Shown piece by piece: positions 40,981 through 50,203 of a stretch of DNA of 50,203 bases (positions within the stretch are counted from its first letter, which is position 1; the number at the start of each line of letters is the position of its first letter). The translations under genes and the position numbers were made by a program. This stretch comes from Bacillota bacterium. GTDB taxonomy: Bacteria > Sysuimicrobiota > Sysuimicrobiia > Sysuimicrobiales > Segetimicrobiaceae. The stretch spans positions 1 to 50,203 of the forward strand of contig JAJPIA010000094.1 in NCBI GenBank assembly GCA_021324975.1. The letters are read 5' to 3'. The notes under the pieces were generated by a model. It saw only the letters and a list, made by a program, of their open reading frames with translations, was not told the origin of the DNA and ran no database searches.

Positions 40981-41805
40981 GTGACCGCGCCGGACGCGAG
41001 CCCGCCGGCCGTGCGGGACCGGCGCGGCGGGTTGGTCCTCGACGGCGTGTGGAAGACGTACCGGCTGGGGCGGCGCGAGATCCACGCGATCGCCGGCATG
41101 GATCTGCACGTTCCCGCCGGCGCGTTCGTGGCGCTGCTCGGTCCCTCGGGGTGCGGCAAGTCCACCGCGCTGCGCATCCTCGCCGATCTCGAGGTCCCCA
41201 CGGCGGGACGGGCGCTCGTGGAGGGCGCGCCCCCGTCGGTCGCCCGCGCGCAACACCGGCTTGCGATCGCGTTTCAGGATCCCGCGTTGCTGCCGTGGCG
41301 GACCGTCCACGGCAACGTGACCCTGCCGCTGGAGGTCACCGGCATCCGCGTCTCCCAGCACGACGTGTGGGACCTAATCGCCCTGGTCGGCCTCCGGGGC
41401 TTCGAGGGCGCGCATCCCGGTCAGCTGTCCGGCGGGATGAAACAGCGGGTCGCGATCGCCCGCGCACTCGTGACACGTCCACGCGTGTTGCTGCTGGACG
41501 AGCCGTTTGGCGCGCTGGACGAGATGACGCGCCAGCGAATGAACCTCGAGCTTCTCCGCATCTGGCACGAGCAGGAGCCGACCACGTTGCTCGTGACGCA
41601 CTCGATCGCGGAGGCGGTCTTTTTGGCGGACCGGGTCGTGGTGATGACGGCCCATCCGGGGACGATCCGCGCGGAAGTGCCCATCGACCTGCCCCGTCCG
41701 CGCGGGCCGGCCCTCGTGCGCACCGCCCCGTTTCACGCGTTGTGCGACCGGCTCAGCGAGTTGTTGTTTGCGGGCGCCGAGGCCGGGGATGCCGCCGGCC
41801 GCTGA
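40981..41805 (+). CDS. NitT/TauT-type ABC transporter ATP-binding protein
   Basis: 274 residues, a standard single-NBD importer ATPase of the nitrate/taurine/thiamine-precursor group. Walker A is GPSGCGKST near residue 56, the Q-loop region [12 protein letters not shown] is typical of the group, the signature is [15 protein letters not shown], and Walker B is [12 protein letters not shown], followed by the switch His in [11 protein letters not shown] use GTG 40981, with GACGGGG close upstream; the open frame before it overlaps the binding-protein gene. Its 3' end overlaps the permease gene by 17 bases, indicating one operon. Confidence 0.92.
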   Translation: MTAPDASPPAVRDRRGGLVLDGVWKTYRLGRREIHAIAGMDLHVPAGAFVALLGPSGCGKSTALRILADLEVPTAGRALVEGAPPSVARAQHRLAIAFQDPALLPWRTVHGNVTLPLEVTGIRVSQHDVWDLIALVGLRGFEGAHPGQLSGGMKQRVAIARALVTRPRVLLLDEPFGALDEMTRQRMNLELLRIWHEQEPTTLLVTHSIAEAVFLADRVVVMTAHPGTIRAEVPIDLPRPRGPALVRTAPFHALCDRLSELLFAGAEAGDAAGR

Positions 41806-43429
41806 GCGCCCCGACGCGGCCGTTCGCGCAGCGCGCCGCTGGGGAGACAGGCTGGGACCCGTGTGGCCCCGGTGGGGCGACGCGATCGTGGGTCCGGTGT
41901 TGCTGGTCGCGCTCTGGCAGATCGCGGGAACCGTGCTGCCGTGGGCGCAGTACACGCTCTCGAGCCCGTGGGCGATCGTGGCGCGCGCATGGCACGATCT
42001 GCCCCTGTATCCGACAAATGTCGCCGCGACGCTGGGGGAAGCGGGCCGGGGGTTTCTCTGGGGGAACCTCGTCGCCATCGCGCTGGCGCTCGTCATCGTG
42101 CAGGCGCCGCGGGTCGAGGCGCTCGTCATGCAGGTCGCAATCGTGATCTACGCCACGCCGCTCCTCGCCATCGCGCCGATCATCGCGGTTGTCCTGCCCG
42201 GTGATGAGCCGAAGGTGGCGCTGGCCGCCCTGGCGGTGTTCTTTCCGACGCTGATCGCGACGCTGCTCGGTCTCCGCTCGGCCGGGAGCGCGCCGCTTGA
42301 ATTGCTCCACACGCTCGGCGGCGGCGGCCGGCACGCGCTCGTCAAGATCCGCCTGCCGGCCAGCGTGCCCTGGCTGCTCGCCGGCCTGCGCGTCGCCGCC
42401 CCCGGCGCGGTGCTCGGCGCCGTGCTCGGGGAGTTTTTAGGCGGCGACCGCGGCCTGGGGATCGCCATGGTCAACGCCATGGCGACGCTGGACACGCCGC
42501 GGGTGTGGGGCCTCGCGATCGCCTCGAGCATCCTCGCGGGCGCCGGGTTCGCCCTCGCCGGCGCGGCCGCGCGCCTGTTCGTCACGTGGGCGCCGCCGCT
42601 CGACGTCGCGCCTTCGATCACGAGGCTCACCGGCGCCGGCGGGGGCGTGTGGTTGCTGCGCCGGGCCGCGCTCGTGGCCGCGTCGATTGGGGTGATCCTG
42701 GCGCTGTGGCAAGGGTTCATCGTGATGTTTCACCTCAGCCCGTTCTTCGCCAAGGACCCTGCGGCGGTGGTGCGCGATCTCGTCTCCGGGCCGCAGGCGC
42801 CCGAAGCCCGGGCGCTCCTGGTCCATGGGCTCGGCGCGACGGTCGCGGACGCGGCTACGGGGTTTGCGGCGGGGACGCTCGTGGCCACCGCCGTCGCGGT
42901 GGCGTTTGTGATGTATCCGCGCCTGGAACGCGCGTTGATGCCGGCCGCGATCGCGTTGCGGTCGGTGCCCGTGATTGCGATGACGCCGCTGCTCGTGCTA
43001 CTGTTCGGCCGGGGAGTGCTCGGCACGACCGTGATCACGGGCATCATCACCTTCTTTCCGACCCTGGTGAATGTGATGCAGGGGCTGCGATCGGCGTCCC
43101 CGCAGGCGGTCGAGCTGCTCGCGCTCTACGGGGCGGCGCCGTGGATGATCGTGTGGAAGGTGCGCCTCCCGAGCGCGATGCCCGCCCTGTTTGCCGCGGT
43201 GCGGATCTCCGCGCTCGGGTCCATCCTCGGCGCGATCGTCGCGGAGTGGCTGGCGACCGGCCGCGGGCTCGGGTACGTGATGATCACGGCGCGCGCGCAG
43301 TTCCAGTTCACGATCCTGTGGGCGGCCGGGATGCTGGTGACGACCGTTTCGGTCGTGCTCTACGGGCTCATCTCGTGGGTCGAGACGCCGGTGTTGCTGC
43401 GCTACGCGCCGGGGCAGGCGAGACCGTGA
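41789..43429 (+). CDS. fused ABC permease with two BPD_transp_1 domains
   Basis: 546 residues, about twice the usual NitT/TauT permease (about 260). It reads as two complete permease domains joined head to tail: the first about 30-260 ([34 protein letters not shown]) and the second about 285-540 ([34 protein letters not shown]). Each half has its own EAA-type coupling loop. One polypeptide may thus form the entire channel instead of a homodimer. The ATG at 41789 overlaps the ATPase gene by 17 bases. It is followed by adenine deaminase 34 bases later. Confidence 0.88.
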   Translation: MPPAAERPDAAVRAARRWGDRLGPVWPRWGDAIVGPVLLVALWQIAGTVLPWAQYTLSSPWAIVARAWHDLPLYPTNVAATLGEAGRGFLWGNLVAIALALVIVQAPRVEALVMQVAIVIYATPLLAIAPIIAVVLPGDEPKVALAALAVFFPTLIATLLGLRSAGSAPLELLHTLGGGGRHALVKIRLPASVPWLLAGLRVAAPGAVLGAVLGEFLGGDRGLGIAMVNAMATLDTPRVWGLAIASSILAGAGFALAGAAARLFVTWAPPLDVAPSITRLTGAGGGVWLLRRAALVAASIGVILALWQGFIVMFHLSPFFAKDPAAVVRDLVSGPQAPEARALLVHGLGATVADAATGFAAGTLVATAVAVAFVMYPRLERALMPAAIALRSVPVIAMTPLLVLLFGRGVLGTTVITGIITFFPTLVNVMQGLRSASPQAVELLALYGAAPWMIVWKVRLPSAMPALFAAVRISALGSILGAIVAEWLATGRGLGYVMITARAQFQFTILWAAGMLVTTVSVVLYGLISWVETPVLLRYAPGQARP

Positions 43430-43463
43430 AGCCCGGCCGGCGCAGCATCCGCCGGGATGCGCG

Positions 43464-45270
43464 ATGACGGCGTGGGACGACACGCCGGGGTACGATCGCG
43501 CGGCCCTCGTCGCCGCGGCCGCAGGGCGCCGGGAGCTCGACCTCGTCCTGCGCGGCCTATCCATCGTGAACGTGTTTACGGGCGAGACGCTGCCGGGTCG
43601 ACCTCGGCATCTACCAGGGCCGCATCGCGCACGTCGCCGGACCCGGCGATCCGCCGCTTCGGGGCCGGGAGGAACGCGATCGCCGGGGATGCTGGGCGAT
43701 CCCGGGGCTGATCGACACCCACGTACACATTGAGAGCAGCATGGTCACCGCGCGGCACTACGCGGAGGCCGTGCTGCCCCACGGCACCACCACCGTGCTC
43801 GTCGACCCGCACGAACTGGCGAACGTCGTGGGGCTGCGCGGCGTGCGCTATATGCTCGACGACTCGGCCGACCTGGCGCTGCGGGTCCTCGTGATGGCCC
43901 CATCGTGCGTGCCGTCCGCGCCGAGCGTGGAGACCGCGGGCGCGAGCTTCGGTCGCGCGGAGATCGAGGAGATGCTGCGGTGGCCGCGGGTCGTCGGCCT
44001 GGCGGAGGTGATGGACTATCCGGCGGTGATCCGTGGCGACCGGCGGATGCTCGACCTCATCGACGCCGCGGAGGCGGCGGGCGGCCTGGTGCAGGGGCAC
44101 GCGCCACGCGTGCGGGGCCGCATGCTCTCGGCGTACGCGGCCGCGGGGATCGACTCCGACCACGAGAACCGGGAGGTGGTGGACGCCCTGGCGAAGCTCC
44201 GGGCCGGCATGTACCTCGAGGTACGGGAAAGCTCGCTGTCGCCGAACGCCGCGGCGATGGCCGCAGCGCTGCGTGGCCGCGGCTACCTGCCCAACGTGAC
44301 CCTCTGCACGGACGACGTCGTGCCGGAGGACCTCCTCCGGCACGGGCACATCGACCACGTCGCGCGGCGGCTTGTCGAGGAGGGGCTGGATCCGGTTGAC
44401 GTCGTGCGCTTCGCCACGCTCAACGCCGCGAACCGCCTCCGTCGCCGGGACCTCGGCGCGCTGAGCCCCGGGCGGATCGCCGACCTGGTGCTGGTCAGCG
44501 ATCTCGGCCGGTTTGACGTGCACGAGGTCTATCGCGCGGGTCGCCTGGTGGCCGTAGATGGCCGGTGCGTGGCCGGAGTCGATGGGCCGGCCCGCCCCGG
44601 GGCCGCGCTGGAGCGCGAGAACACCGTCCGCCTGCCGGAGCACTTGACGGCGGAATCTTTTCAGATCCGCGTCCCGGAGATCGCCGACGGGGATGTCACG
44701 ATCCGGGTGATCGACTTCAACGGCCGGAGCGCACCCGTGCGCACCACGTACGGGGCGATGCCGGTCCGGGTTGCCGGCGGCGAGATCGTCCTGCCCGCCG
44801 CCGGCGGTGACGGGGTGGCGCTCCTCGCGGTCGTGGAGCGCCACGGCGGCCACGGCGGCGTCGCGTGTGCGGTGATCCGCGGGTTCGGACCACGCGCCGG
44901 CGCGCTCGCCAGCTCGGTCTCGCACGACTCGCACAACCTGACCGTGGTCGGGACCGACCCGCGCGACATGCTCACGGCATGTCGCGCGCTCGCCGACCGC
45001 GGCGGGGGTCTCGTGCTCGTCCGCGACGGTACCGTTGCCGCCAGCATCACGCTGCCGATCGCGGGGCTGCTGTCACCGCGGCCGGCCGCGGAGGTCGCCC
45101 GCGAGGTGGCGGCGTTCCGGCGCGCGGCGGAAGCCGCCGGGCTGACGGGCGAGCGCTCGTTTACCGGGATCGTCTCTCTCACGCTCGCCGTGAGCCCGGA
45201 GGCCAAGCTGTCCGACCGCGGCTTGGTCGACGTGGAACGACAGACGCTGCTGCCGATGGTGATACGATAG
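43464..45270 (+). pseudogene. ade: adenine deaminase, split by a +1 frameshift
   Basis: Metal-dependent amidohydrolase converting adenine to hypoxanthine and ammonia, about 602 codons in two frames. The first 45 codons (ATG 43464, ending FTGETLPG) and the rest (continuing VDLGIYQGRIAHV) match one protein, but an extra base in the GGG at 43595-43597 shifts the frame. Downstream the metal motif PGLIDTHVHIESSM, HGTTTVLVDPHELANVVG, GHAPRVRGR, SDHE and TDDVVPEDLL are all intact. The second part alone could start at ATG 43741 but would lack the metal site. It may be a true mutation, a sequencing error or programmed shifting. The operon context is a nucleobase-type transporter. Confidence 0.8.
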
Positions 45271-45299
45271 AAAGACGCATCGTTCGAGGGGGTGTCGGG

Positions 45300-46394
45300 A
45301 TGTTCAGCGCCGTGTTGCACCGTCTGTGGGCCACCGCCCGCGGCCGTGCCCGGATCGGTCTCGGCCTGCTGGCTCTGTTCGTCCTCATTCCCGCGGCGTG
45401 GTCCGTGCCGCAAAGCCCCGCATCCGCGCAGGCACGCCCGAAGGCGCCGTGGGTGATCGGCGTGAGCAACAACCTCGTGGGGAACGGATGGCGCGAGGAG
45501 ATGATCTGCTCGGTAAAGGCCGAAGCGGCGGCCCACCGGGCGCTCGTGCGGCGGGTACTCGTGAGCGACATCAACGGCGGAGCGGCCGAACAAATCGCGG
45601 GTATCCGCACGCTCATCTCCTCCGGCGTCAACGCGCTCATCATCGACCCGCCGGACGCCACGAGCCTCAACGGCGTGATTCAAGAGGCGACCCAGCGGGG
45701 AATCGTCGTCGTCATCGTCGATCAATTCGTGAGCTCGGACCTGCCGTACCAGGCCGCGAACGATCAGGTCGCCTACGGTCGTCTCGGGATGGCGTGGCTC
45801 GCCAAGCAGCTCCACGGGCAGGGCAGCGTCGTCCTGCTCCAGGGCATCGCGGGGGCGCCCGCGGACACGGACCGGTACAACGGGATCCAGGAGGCCCTCA
45901 AGGCCTACCCCGGTATCCACGTCATCGCCAAGCCCTACACCGGCTGGCAGTGGGCCCCGGGCGGCAAGGAGATGCTCGATCTGTTGAACGCCCATCATGA
46001 CATCGCGGGCGTATGGACGTCCGGGATCGACTACACGGCGGTCAATGCGTTCACGACGGCGCACCGCACCTTCGTGCCGGTCGTCGGCGCGGACAACAAC
46101 GAGTTCGTCCACCAGCTGATCACGATGCGGAGCAGGGGGCTCGTCGGCGCGGCGGTGACCAACCCCGCCACGGTCGGCGGCGTCGGCGCGGACATCGCGC
46201 TGCGCGTGCTCCAGGGGCAGACGGCTCCGAAGAAGACGTTGCTGACGCCGCAAGTGTGGGATAACGTCCACGATCTGGCCGCCCTCCAGGCCCACTACCT
46301 CCCGACGCAGGCGGCCACGTACAGCGTAGATTGGAGCGTGGCGGGGTACACGCACTACACGCAGCGGCAGCTGTTCTCCTGCAAAGGGATCTGA
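45300..46394 (+). CDS. sugar ABC transporter substrate-binding protein
   Basis: 364 residues of the ribose/galactose-binding (periplasmic-binding-protein type 1, RbsB-like) family. A signal peptide (IGLGLLALFVLIPAAW ... ASAQA) precedes the mature start WVIGVSNNLVGNGWREEM. Family segments include DINGGAAEQIAGIRTLISSG, VNALIIDPPDATSL, VVVIVDQFVSSDLPY and VVGADNNEF near the hinge. GAGGGGGT lies about six bases before the ATG. It leads a transporter operon with an ATPase and two permeases. The exact sugar is not evident. Confidence 0.92.
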   Translation: MFSAVLHRLWATARGRARIGLGLLALFVLIPAAWSVPQSPASAQARPKAPWVIGVSNNLVGNGWREEMICSVKAEAAAHRALVRRVLVSDINGGAAEQIAGIRTLISSGVNALIIDPPDATSLNGVIQEATQRGIVVVIVDQFVSSDLPYQAANDQVAYGRLGMAWLAKQLHGQGSVVLLQGIAGAPADTDRYNGIQEALKAYPGIHVIAKPYTGWQWAPGGKEMLDLLNAHHDIAGVWTSGIDYTAVNAFTTAHRTFVPVVGADNNEFVHQLITMRSRGLVGAAVTNPATVGGVGADIALRVLQGQTAPKKTLLTPQVWDNVHDLAALQAHYLPTQAATYSVDWSVAGYTHYTQRQLFSCKGI

Positions 46395-46488
46395 CGGGGC
46401 GACCGCCTACGCTGGGCGATAAAGCAACGCGGGGGCCCGGCCGGCGGCCGCGGCCCCCGCGCGCATGCGCCGGCATCTGACGCCGGCG

Positions 46489-48006
46489 ATGAACCTCCTG
46501 GAGGTCCGCGGGGTCTCGAAGCGATACGGGGCCGTCGTGGCGCTCCGCTCTGCGAGCCTGACCGTCGCCCCGGCGGAAGTGCACGCGCTGCTCGGCGCGA
46601 ATGGGGCCGGCAAGAGCACGCTCGTCAAGATCCTGACCGGCGTGATTCGCCCCGACGCCGGCACGATCGAGATGGGCGGCCGGCCGGTGCATCTCACGTC
46701 TCCGGCATCGGCGCCAGGCGCCGGGCTCGCCGCGGTGTTTCAGGATCCGTCGCTTGTGCCGGACCTCACGGTGCGCCAAAATCTCCGGCTGACCGGGGCG
46801 GACTCCGCGGCGGTGCGTCGCTGGCTCGCGGCCATGGACCTCCGCGTCGACGAGGACGACCTCGTCGGCGACCTCCCGCTGCCGCTGCTCCGCATGTTGG
46901 ATCTGGCCCGGGCGCTGGCCCGGGAGCCCCGGCTGCTGATTCTCGACGAGATCACGGCCGCGCTCCCCGCGGATCTCGTGGAACGCGTGTTCCTGGTGAT
47001 CCGGCAATGGCGGGAACACGGCCGGTCCGTGTTGTTCATCTCGCACCGGCTCGTGGAGGTGCGGACGATCTGCGATCGCGCGACGGTGCTGCGGGACGGA
47101 GCCGACGTGGGCACGCTCACGCTCGCGGAGCGCACGGAGCAGCACATCGTGGCGTTGATGCTCGGCCCGATGGCGACGAGCGACGACGCGCCGTGCCCGG
47201 TCGGGCCGGACACGGGCCCACAGCCCGAAGCCGCCGCGCCGGACCGCGCCAGCGCCGCATCGGAGGCACGGCTCCTTCTCGAGGCGCGCGGTCTCGCAAT
47301 GTCCGGCGCGCTGCGCGGCGTGTCGTTCAGTCTGCGCGCAGGTGAGATCCTCGGCATCGCGGCGCTCGAGGGACAGGGCCAGGACGCGCTCTTCGACTGC
47401 CTCGCGGGGAATCGCCGGGCCGACGCGGGCGAGATCCGCGTCGCCGGCCGGGTCCTTGCGCCGCGCAGCCCGTACGACGCGATCCGCGCCGGCGTCGTGC
47501 TCGTGCCGGCAGATCGCGCCCACGCGCTCCTCCCGCAGCGGTCCGCCCGGGAGAACATCGCGCTGCCGCTGTACAATCGGGCGACACGGTGGGGCCTCAT
47601 CGATCTCCGGGGTGAAGGGACGCGCGCCGGCGCCGCCATCGCGCGGCTCGCCATCGATACCCGCGCGCAGCGCCAAGTGCGGCGCATGAGCGGCGGCAAT
47701 CAGCAAAAGGTGGTCGTGGCGCGGTGGGTCGCCGCGGGGTTCCGCGTGGTGCTCTGCTTCGACCCCACGCGCGGCATCGACGTCGGAACGAAGCGCCAGA
47801 TCCACCGCCTGCTGCGCGACCTCGCGGGGGCGGGCGCGGCTGTGCTGCTCTTTACGAGCGAGCTCCCGGAAATCGCGCTCGTCTGCGACCGTGTCCTCGC
47901 GCTCTACGAGGGTCGCATCGTGCACGAGCTGCCGGCTCAGGCGGCCGATGAGGCGACGCTCCTCCGCCTGGTCCACGGGCTGGTGCGCGAGGAACCGGTG
48001 GGATGA
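46489..48006 (+). CDS. sugar ABC transporter ATP-binding protein, two NBDs
   Basis: About 505 residues, the RbsA/MglA type with two nucleotide-binding domains. NBD1: Walker A GANGAGKSTLVK, Walker B LLILDEITAALPADL, but its signature region reads LPLPLLRMLDLARAL instead of LSxGxxQ. NBD2: Walker A is the usual degenerate LEGQGQDALFDCLAG, signature MSGGNQQKVVVARW intact, then CFDPTRGIDVGTKR. The composite sites may thus be asymmetric. ATG 46465 would add eight residues; ATG 46489 fits the family start (MNLLEVRGVSKRYG). The stop overlaps the next ATG. Confidence 0.9.
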   Translation: MNLLEVRGVSKRYGAVVALRSASLTVAPAEVHALLGANGAGKSTLVKILTGVIRPDAGTIEMGGRPVHLTSPASAPGAGLAAVFQDPSLVPDLTVRQNLRLTGADSAAVRRWLAAMDLRVDEDDLVGDLPLPLLRMLDLARALAREPRLLILDEITAALPADLVERVFLVIRQWREHGRSVLFISHRLVEVRTICDRATVLRDGADVGTLTLAERTEQHIVALMLGPMATSDDAPCPVGPDTGPQPEAAAPDRASAASEARLLLEARGLAMSGALRGVSFSLRAGEILGIAALEGQGQDALFDCLAGNRRADAGEIRVAGRVLAPRSPYDAIRAGVVLVPADRAHALLPQRSARENIALPLYNRATRWGLIDLRGEGTRAGAAIARLAIDTRAQRQVRRMSGGNQQKVVVARWVAAGFRVVLCFDPTRGIDVGTKRQIHRLLRDLAGAGAAVLLFTSELPEIALVCDRVLALYEGRIVHELPAQAADEATLLRLVHGLVREEPVG

Positions 48007-48998
48007 CGGATCCGTCGGCCCCGGGCCTGGAGGTCCGCCGCCCGATGGCGGCGGGGCGCGCCATCCGGCGCAGCGCGTGGACCGTGACGATCGTGGGCCT
48101 CCTCGGGGCGCTCCTCGTCGTGGAAAAGCTCGTGCATCCCGCGCTCAACGTCTTCGATATGCAGTCGCTCGTGGACGGGGCGCTGCCGCTCTGCCTCGCG
48201 GCGATGGCGCAGACGGCGGTCGTGCTCTCCGGCGGCATCGACCTCTCCGTGGGACCGATGATGAGCCTCGTGAACGTCGTCTCCGCCCTGCTGATGACGC
48301 ACGCGACGAGCGGCCAGGCCGTGCTGATCGCGCTCGGCGTCGTGGCGGCCGTGGTCGCCGCGGGGGCGCTCACGGGCGCCGTCATCGTCGCGACCGGTGT
48401 GCCCGACATCATCGTGACGCTTGCGACGGGGTTCGTGTGGGGCGGGCTCGCCCTGCACGTCATGCCGATCCCGGGCGGCGCGGCGCCGGCGGGATTTGCC
48501 GCCCTCATGACGGGACAACTTGGGAGCGTGCCGTCGGGCCTCGTGGTAATCGTCGCGGCGCTCGCATTCCTCTGGGAGCCCGTGCACCGGTCGCCGGCCG
48601 GCCTGGCGCTGTACGCTGTGGGAAGCAACCGCGCGGCAGCGTATCTCAGCGGCGTCGCGGTCGGCCGCGCGCGCGTCGCCGCCTACGCCCTTGGCGGCGC
48701 GTTCGCAGCGCTGGGCGGGCTCGCGCTGACCGCCAGCACGACGAACGGGAACGCCGCCTCGGGGACCTCGTACACGCTGACGAGCGTCGCCGCGACGGTG
48801 CTCGGCGGGGTGAGCCTCGTCGGGGGGCGCGGCGGCATGATCGGGCCGGTGGCCGCCGCGCTGCTGCTCACCCTGATCAATACCCTGCTGACCTTCGAAG
48901 GGGTCGACCCGAACTTCAGCCTCGTCGTGCAAGGAGCCATCGTCGTCCTGGTCGTGATGGTGGCCGGTCTCGTGCTCGTCCGGAGGCGCGGCGCATGA
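48003..48998 (+). CDS. sugar ABC transporter permease
   Basis: 331 residues of the RbsC/BPD_transp_2 family, with about eight to nine predicted membrane helices. Family marks are VVLSGGIDLSVGPMMSLVNV near residue 75 and the late ALGGLALTAS and VLGGVSLVGGRGG segments. Its ATG overlaps the ATPase stop (ATGA) and its own stop overlaps the next gene in the same manner. It would form the channel with the following permease as a heterodimer. Confidence 0.92.
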   Translation: MTDPSAPGLEVRRPMAAGRAIRRSAWTVTIVGLLGALLVVEKLVHPALNVFDMQSLVDGALPLCLAAMAQTAVVLSGGIDLSVGPMMSLVNVVSALLMTHATSGQAVLIALGVVAAVVAAGALTGAVIVATGVPDIIVTLATGFVWGGLALHVMPIPGGAAPAGFAALMTGQLGSVPSGLVVIVAALAFLWEPVHRSPAGLALYAVGSNRAAAYLSGVAVGRARVAAYALGGAFAALGGLALTASTTNGNAASGTSYTLTSVAATVLGGVSLVGGRGGMIGPVAAALLLTLINTLLTFEGVDPNFSLVVQGAIVVLVVMVAGLVLVRRRGA

Positions 48999-50011
48999 CG
49001 CCGTCTCCCGCCGCGACCGACCGGCCGGACACCGGTGCGCTCAGGCCCCGGCCCGCCGTGCGCTGGTCCGCCGCGCGGCGCTCGCTCGCCGACCGGCCTG
49101 CCCTCACGCTTGCCGGCATTCTGGTGCTGTTGCTCGCCGCGACCGACGCGGTGAGCCCCGGTTTCGTGACGCCGCACCAGTTGTCGACCACGCTGTTGTA
49201 CGCGGCGCCGCTCGGCGCGCTCGCGGCCGGGCAGACGCTGGCGATGCTGACGGGCGGCATCGATCTGTCCGTGTCGGCGACGGCCACGGCCGCGGCCTAT
49301 CTGATCGCCGGGCTCGGCGCGCAGGGCACGCCGCGGGCGCTTGCGGTCGCGCTCGCGCTCGGCCTAGTCGTGGGGATGACGAACGGAATCGGCATCGGCA
49401 TCTTCCGGGTGCAGCCGCTCATCATGACGCTCGGGATGGCCGGCGTGCTCGGCGGCGCGCTCACGCTCGCCAGCCTCACGTTTACGAACGGGGTGCCCGT
49501 GGTGCCGGACGCCGTGCACGAGCTCGGCTCGGGCACGGTCCTGGGCTATCTGCCGCTAAACACGCTCGTGTGGGCGCCGCTTGCGGTCGTGCTCCTCGTC
49601 GGCCTCGCGCGCAGCGGCCTCGGTCGCGCCATCTATGCCGTGGGCGACAACCCGCTGGCGTGCCGCCTGGCCGGGGTCCGCGTCTGGCAGGTGCTGCTCG
49701 TGACGTATGTCCTGGGCGGGGTGTTGAGCGCGATCGCGGGCATCCTCCTCGTCGGATACACGAACGCCGCGGACCTGAACCTTGCGACGCCGTATCTGCT
49801 GCAGTCCGTGGCCGCGGTCGTGATCGGAGGGACGTCGATCCTGGGCGGAAGCGGGGGCTACGCGGGCACGATCCTGGGCGCCCTGATCCTCACCGTGCTC
49901 GACAGCCTGCTGACGATCCTGAACGTCTCCCAGGCCGGCAAACAGATGCTCTACGGTGCGATCGTGCTGGGGCTGGCGTGGATCTACGCCCGCACCGCGC
50001 TGGTCGAGTAG
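48995..50011 (+). CDS. sugar ABC transporter permease, second subunit
   Basis: 338 residues, BPD_transp_2 family. It contains [19 protein letters not shown] near residue 88, the middle [20 protein letters not shown], and [20 protein letters not shown] near the end. It is the last membrane subunit of the sugar importer. It starts within the stop of the preceding permease (ATGA overlap), so the four transporter genes are likely translationally coupled. Having two distinct RbsC-like permeases is typical of several carbohydrate systems and does not specify the sugar. Confidence 0.92.
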   Translation: MTPSPAATDRPDTGALRPRPAVRWSAARRSLADRPALTLAGILVLLLAATDAVSPGFVTPHQLSTTLLYAAPLGALAAGQTLAMLTGGIDLSVSATATAAAYLIAGLGAQGTPRALAVALALGLVVGMTNGIGIGIFRVQPLIMTLGMAGVLGGALTLASLTFTNGVPVVPDAVHELGSGTVLGYLPLNTLVWAPLAVVLLVGLARSGLGRAIYAVGDNPLACRLAGVRVWQVLLVTYVLGGVLSAIAGILLVGYTNAADLNLATPYLLQSVAAVVIGGTSILGGSGGYAGTILGALILTVLDSLLTILNVSQAGKQMLYGAIVLGLAWIYARTALVE

Positions 50012-50072
50012 GAAGCCCCGGATTCCCGCGGGAAAGTACCGGGGACGCCGCACGCCCCCCAGGAGGCACTCG

Positions 50073-50203
50073 ATGCAGCTTGGGTTCGTGAGCGCGATTC
50101 TTCCCGAGCTCAGCCTCGAAGACGTGTTTCACGTGGCCGCGCAGAGCGGGTACGACTGCGTCGAGGTGATGTGCTGGCCGCGCGGCAAGGCGGAGCGGCG
50201 CTA
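50073..50203 (+). CDS. sugar phosphate isomerase/epimerase, 5' part only
   Basis: The first 43 codons of a gene cut off by the window edge. ATG 50073 has AGGAGG six bases upstream. The N-terminus ([19 protein letters not shown], then [15 protein letters not shown]) matches the xylose-isomerase-like TIM-barrel family, which isomerises or epimerises sugars and inositols. Its place 61 bases after a sugar ABC transporter supports a role in the catabolism of the imported sugar. Confidence 0.82.
   Translation, partial: MQLGFVSAILPELSLEDVFHVAAQSGYDCVEVMCWPRGKAERR

Noticed and set aside
1-50203. CRISPR array or phage-defence system
   Set aside because: No regularly spaced 25-40 bp repeats and no cas, restriction-modification, toxin-antitoxin or reverse-transcriptase genes were recognised.

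Overview
The window is high-GC bacterial DNA (about two thirds G+C by eye) with many GTG and TTG starts and at least one likely CTG start. Three features point to a Gram-positive-type (Terrabacteria-like), probably uncultured, lineage: a LytR-CpsA-Psr cell-wall ligase, an actinobacterial Rv1086-like cis-prenyltransferase, and a ydaO-type c-di-AMP riboswitch. No LPS or outer-membrane genes were seen. I cannot name the taxon.

Layout. 1-7.1 kb: a tRNA-Ser end, an MFS exporter, an SRPBCC protein, a LysE exporter, pdxH, and a peptide/nickel-type ABC set (binding protein plus two permeases, no ATPases). 7.1-9.9 kb: a c-di-AMP riboswitch with a strong intrinsic terminator, then a fused trehalose-phosphate synthase/phosphatase. 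9.9-19.3 kb: an accessory-like stretch with small secreted proteins of unknown function, two glycine-rich secreted proteins (one PGRS-like, one ending collagen-like), an HTH protein carrying a degenerate LAGLIDADG domain, an S41 protease homologue lacking its lysine, and an aldo/keto reductase. 19.3-25.9 kb: SRPBCC protein, pyrophosphatase, a second pair of peptide-type permeases, a DUF3048 protein, a secreted unknown, a small SelW/Rdx-like protein whose CxxU motif uses an in-frame UGA, and a cold-shock-domain protein. 25.9-32.3 kb: tRNA-Arg(CCT) beside a tyrosine-recombinase remnant, then the assimilatory sulfite reduction operon (sirohaem synthesis, cysJ, cysI) behind a near-consensus promoter and a possible insertion-sequence scar. 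32.3-39.9 kb: a secreted trypsin-like protease, a large MASE1-CHASE-PAS-GAF-HD-GYP sensor, a cis-prenyltransferase, the LCP protein and a DtxR-family regulator. 39.9-45.3 kb: a Tat-exported binding protein, an ATPase and a permease made of two fused domains, then an adenine deaminase gene split by a one-base frameshift. 45.3-50.2 kb: a complete ribose-type sugar ABC transporter and the start of a sugar isomerase/epimerase-like gene.

How the genes work together. The sulfur block makes sirohaem and the two subunits of the sulfite reductase that uses it. The osmolyte gene is probably switched off by c-di-AMP. The prenyltransferase and LCP protein fit polyprenyl-phosphate-linked wall assembly. 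The last two transporters look like nucleobase-type and sugar uptake modules placed next to matching catabolic enzymes. The most unusual items are the UGA-containing redox protein, the riboswitch-osmolyte pairing, and the HTH/degenerate LAGLIDADG protein.
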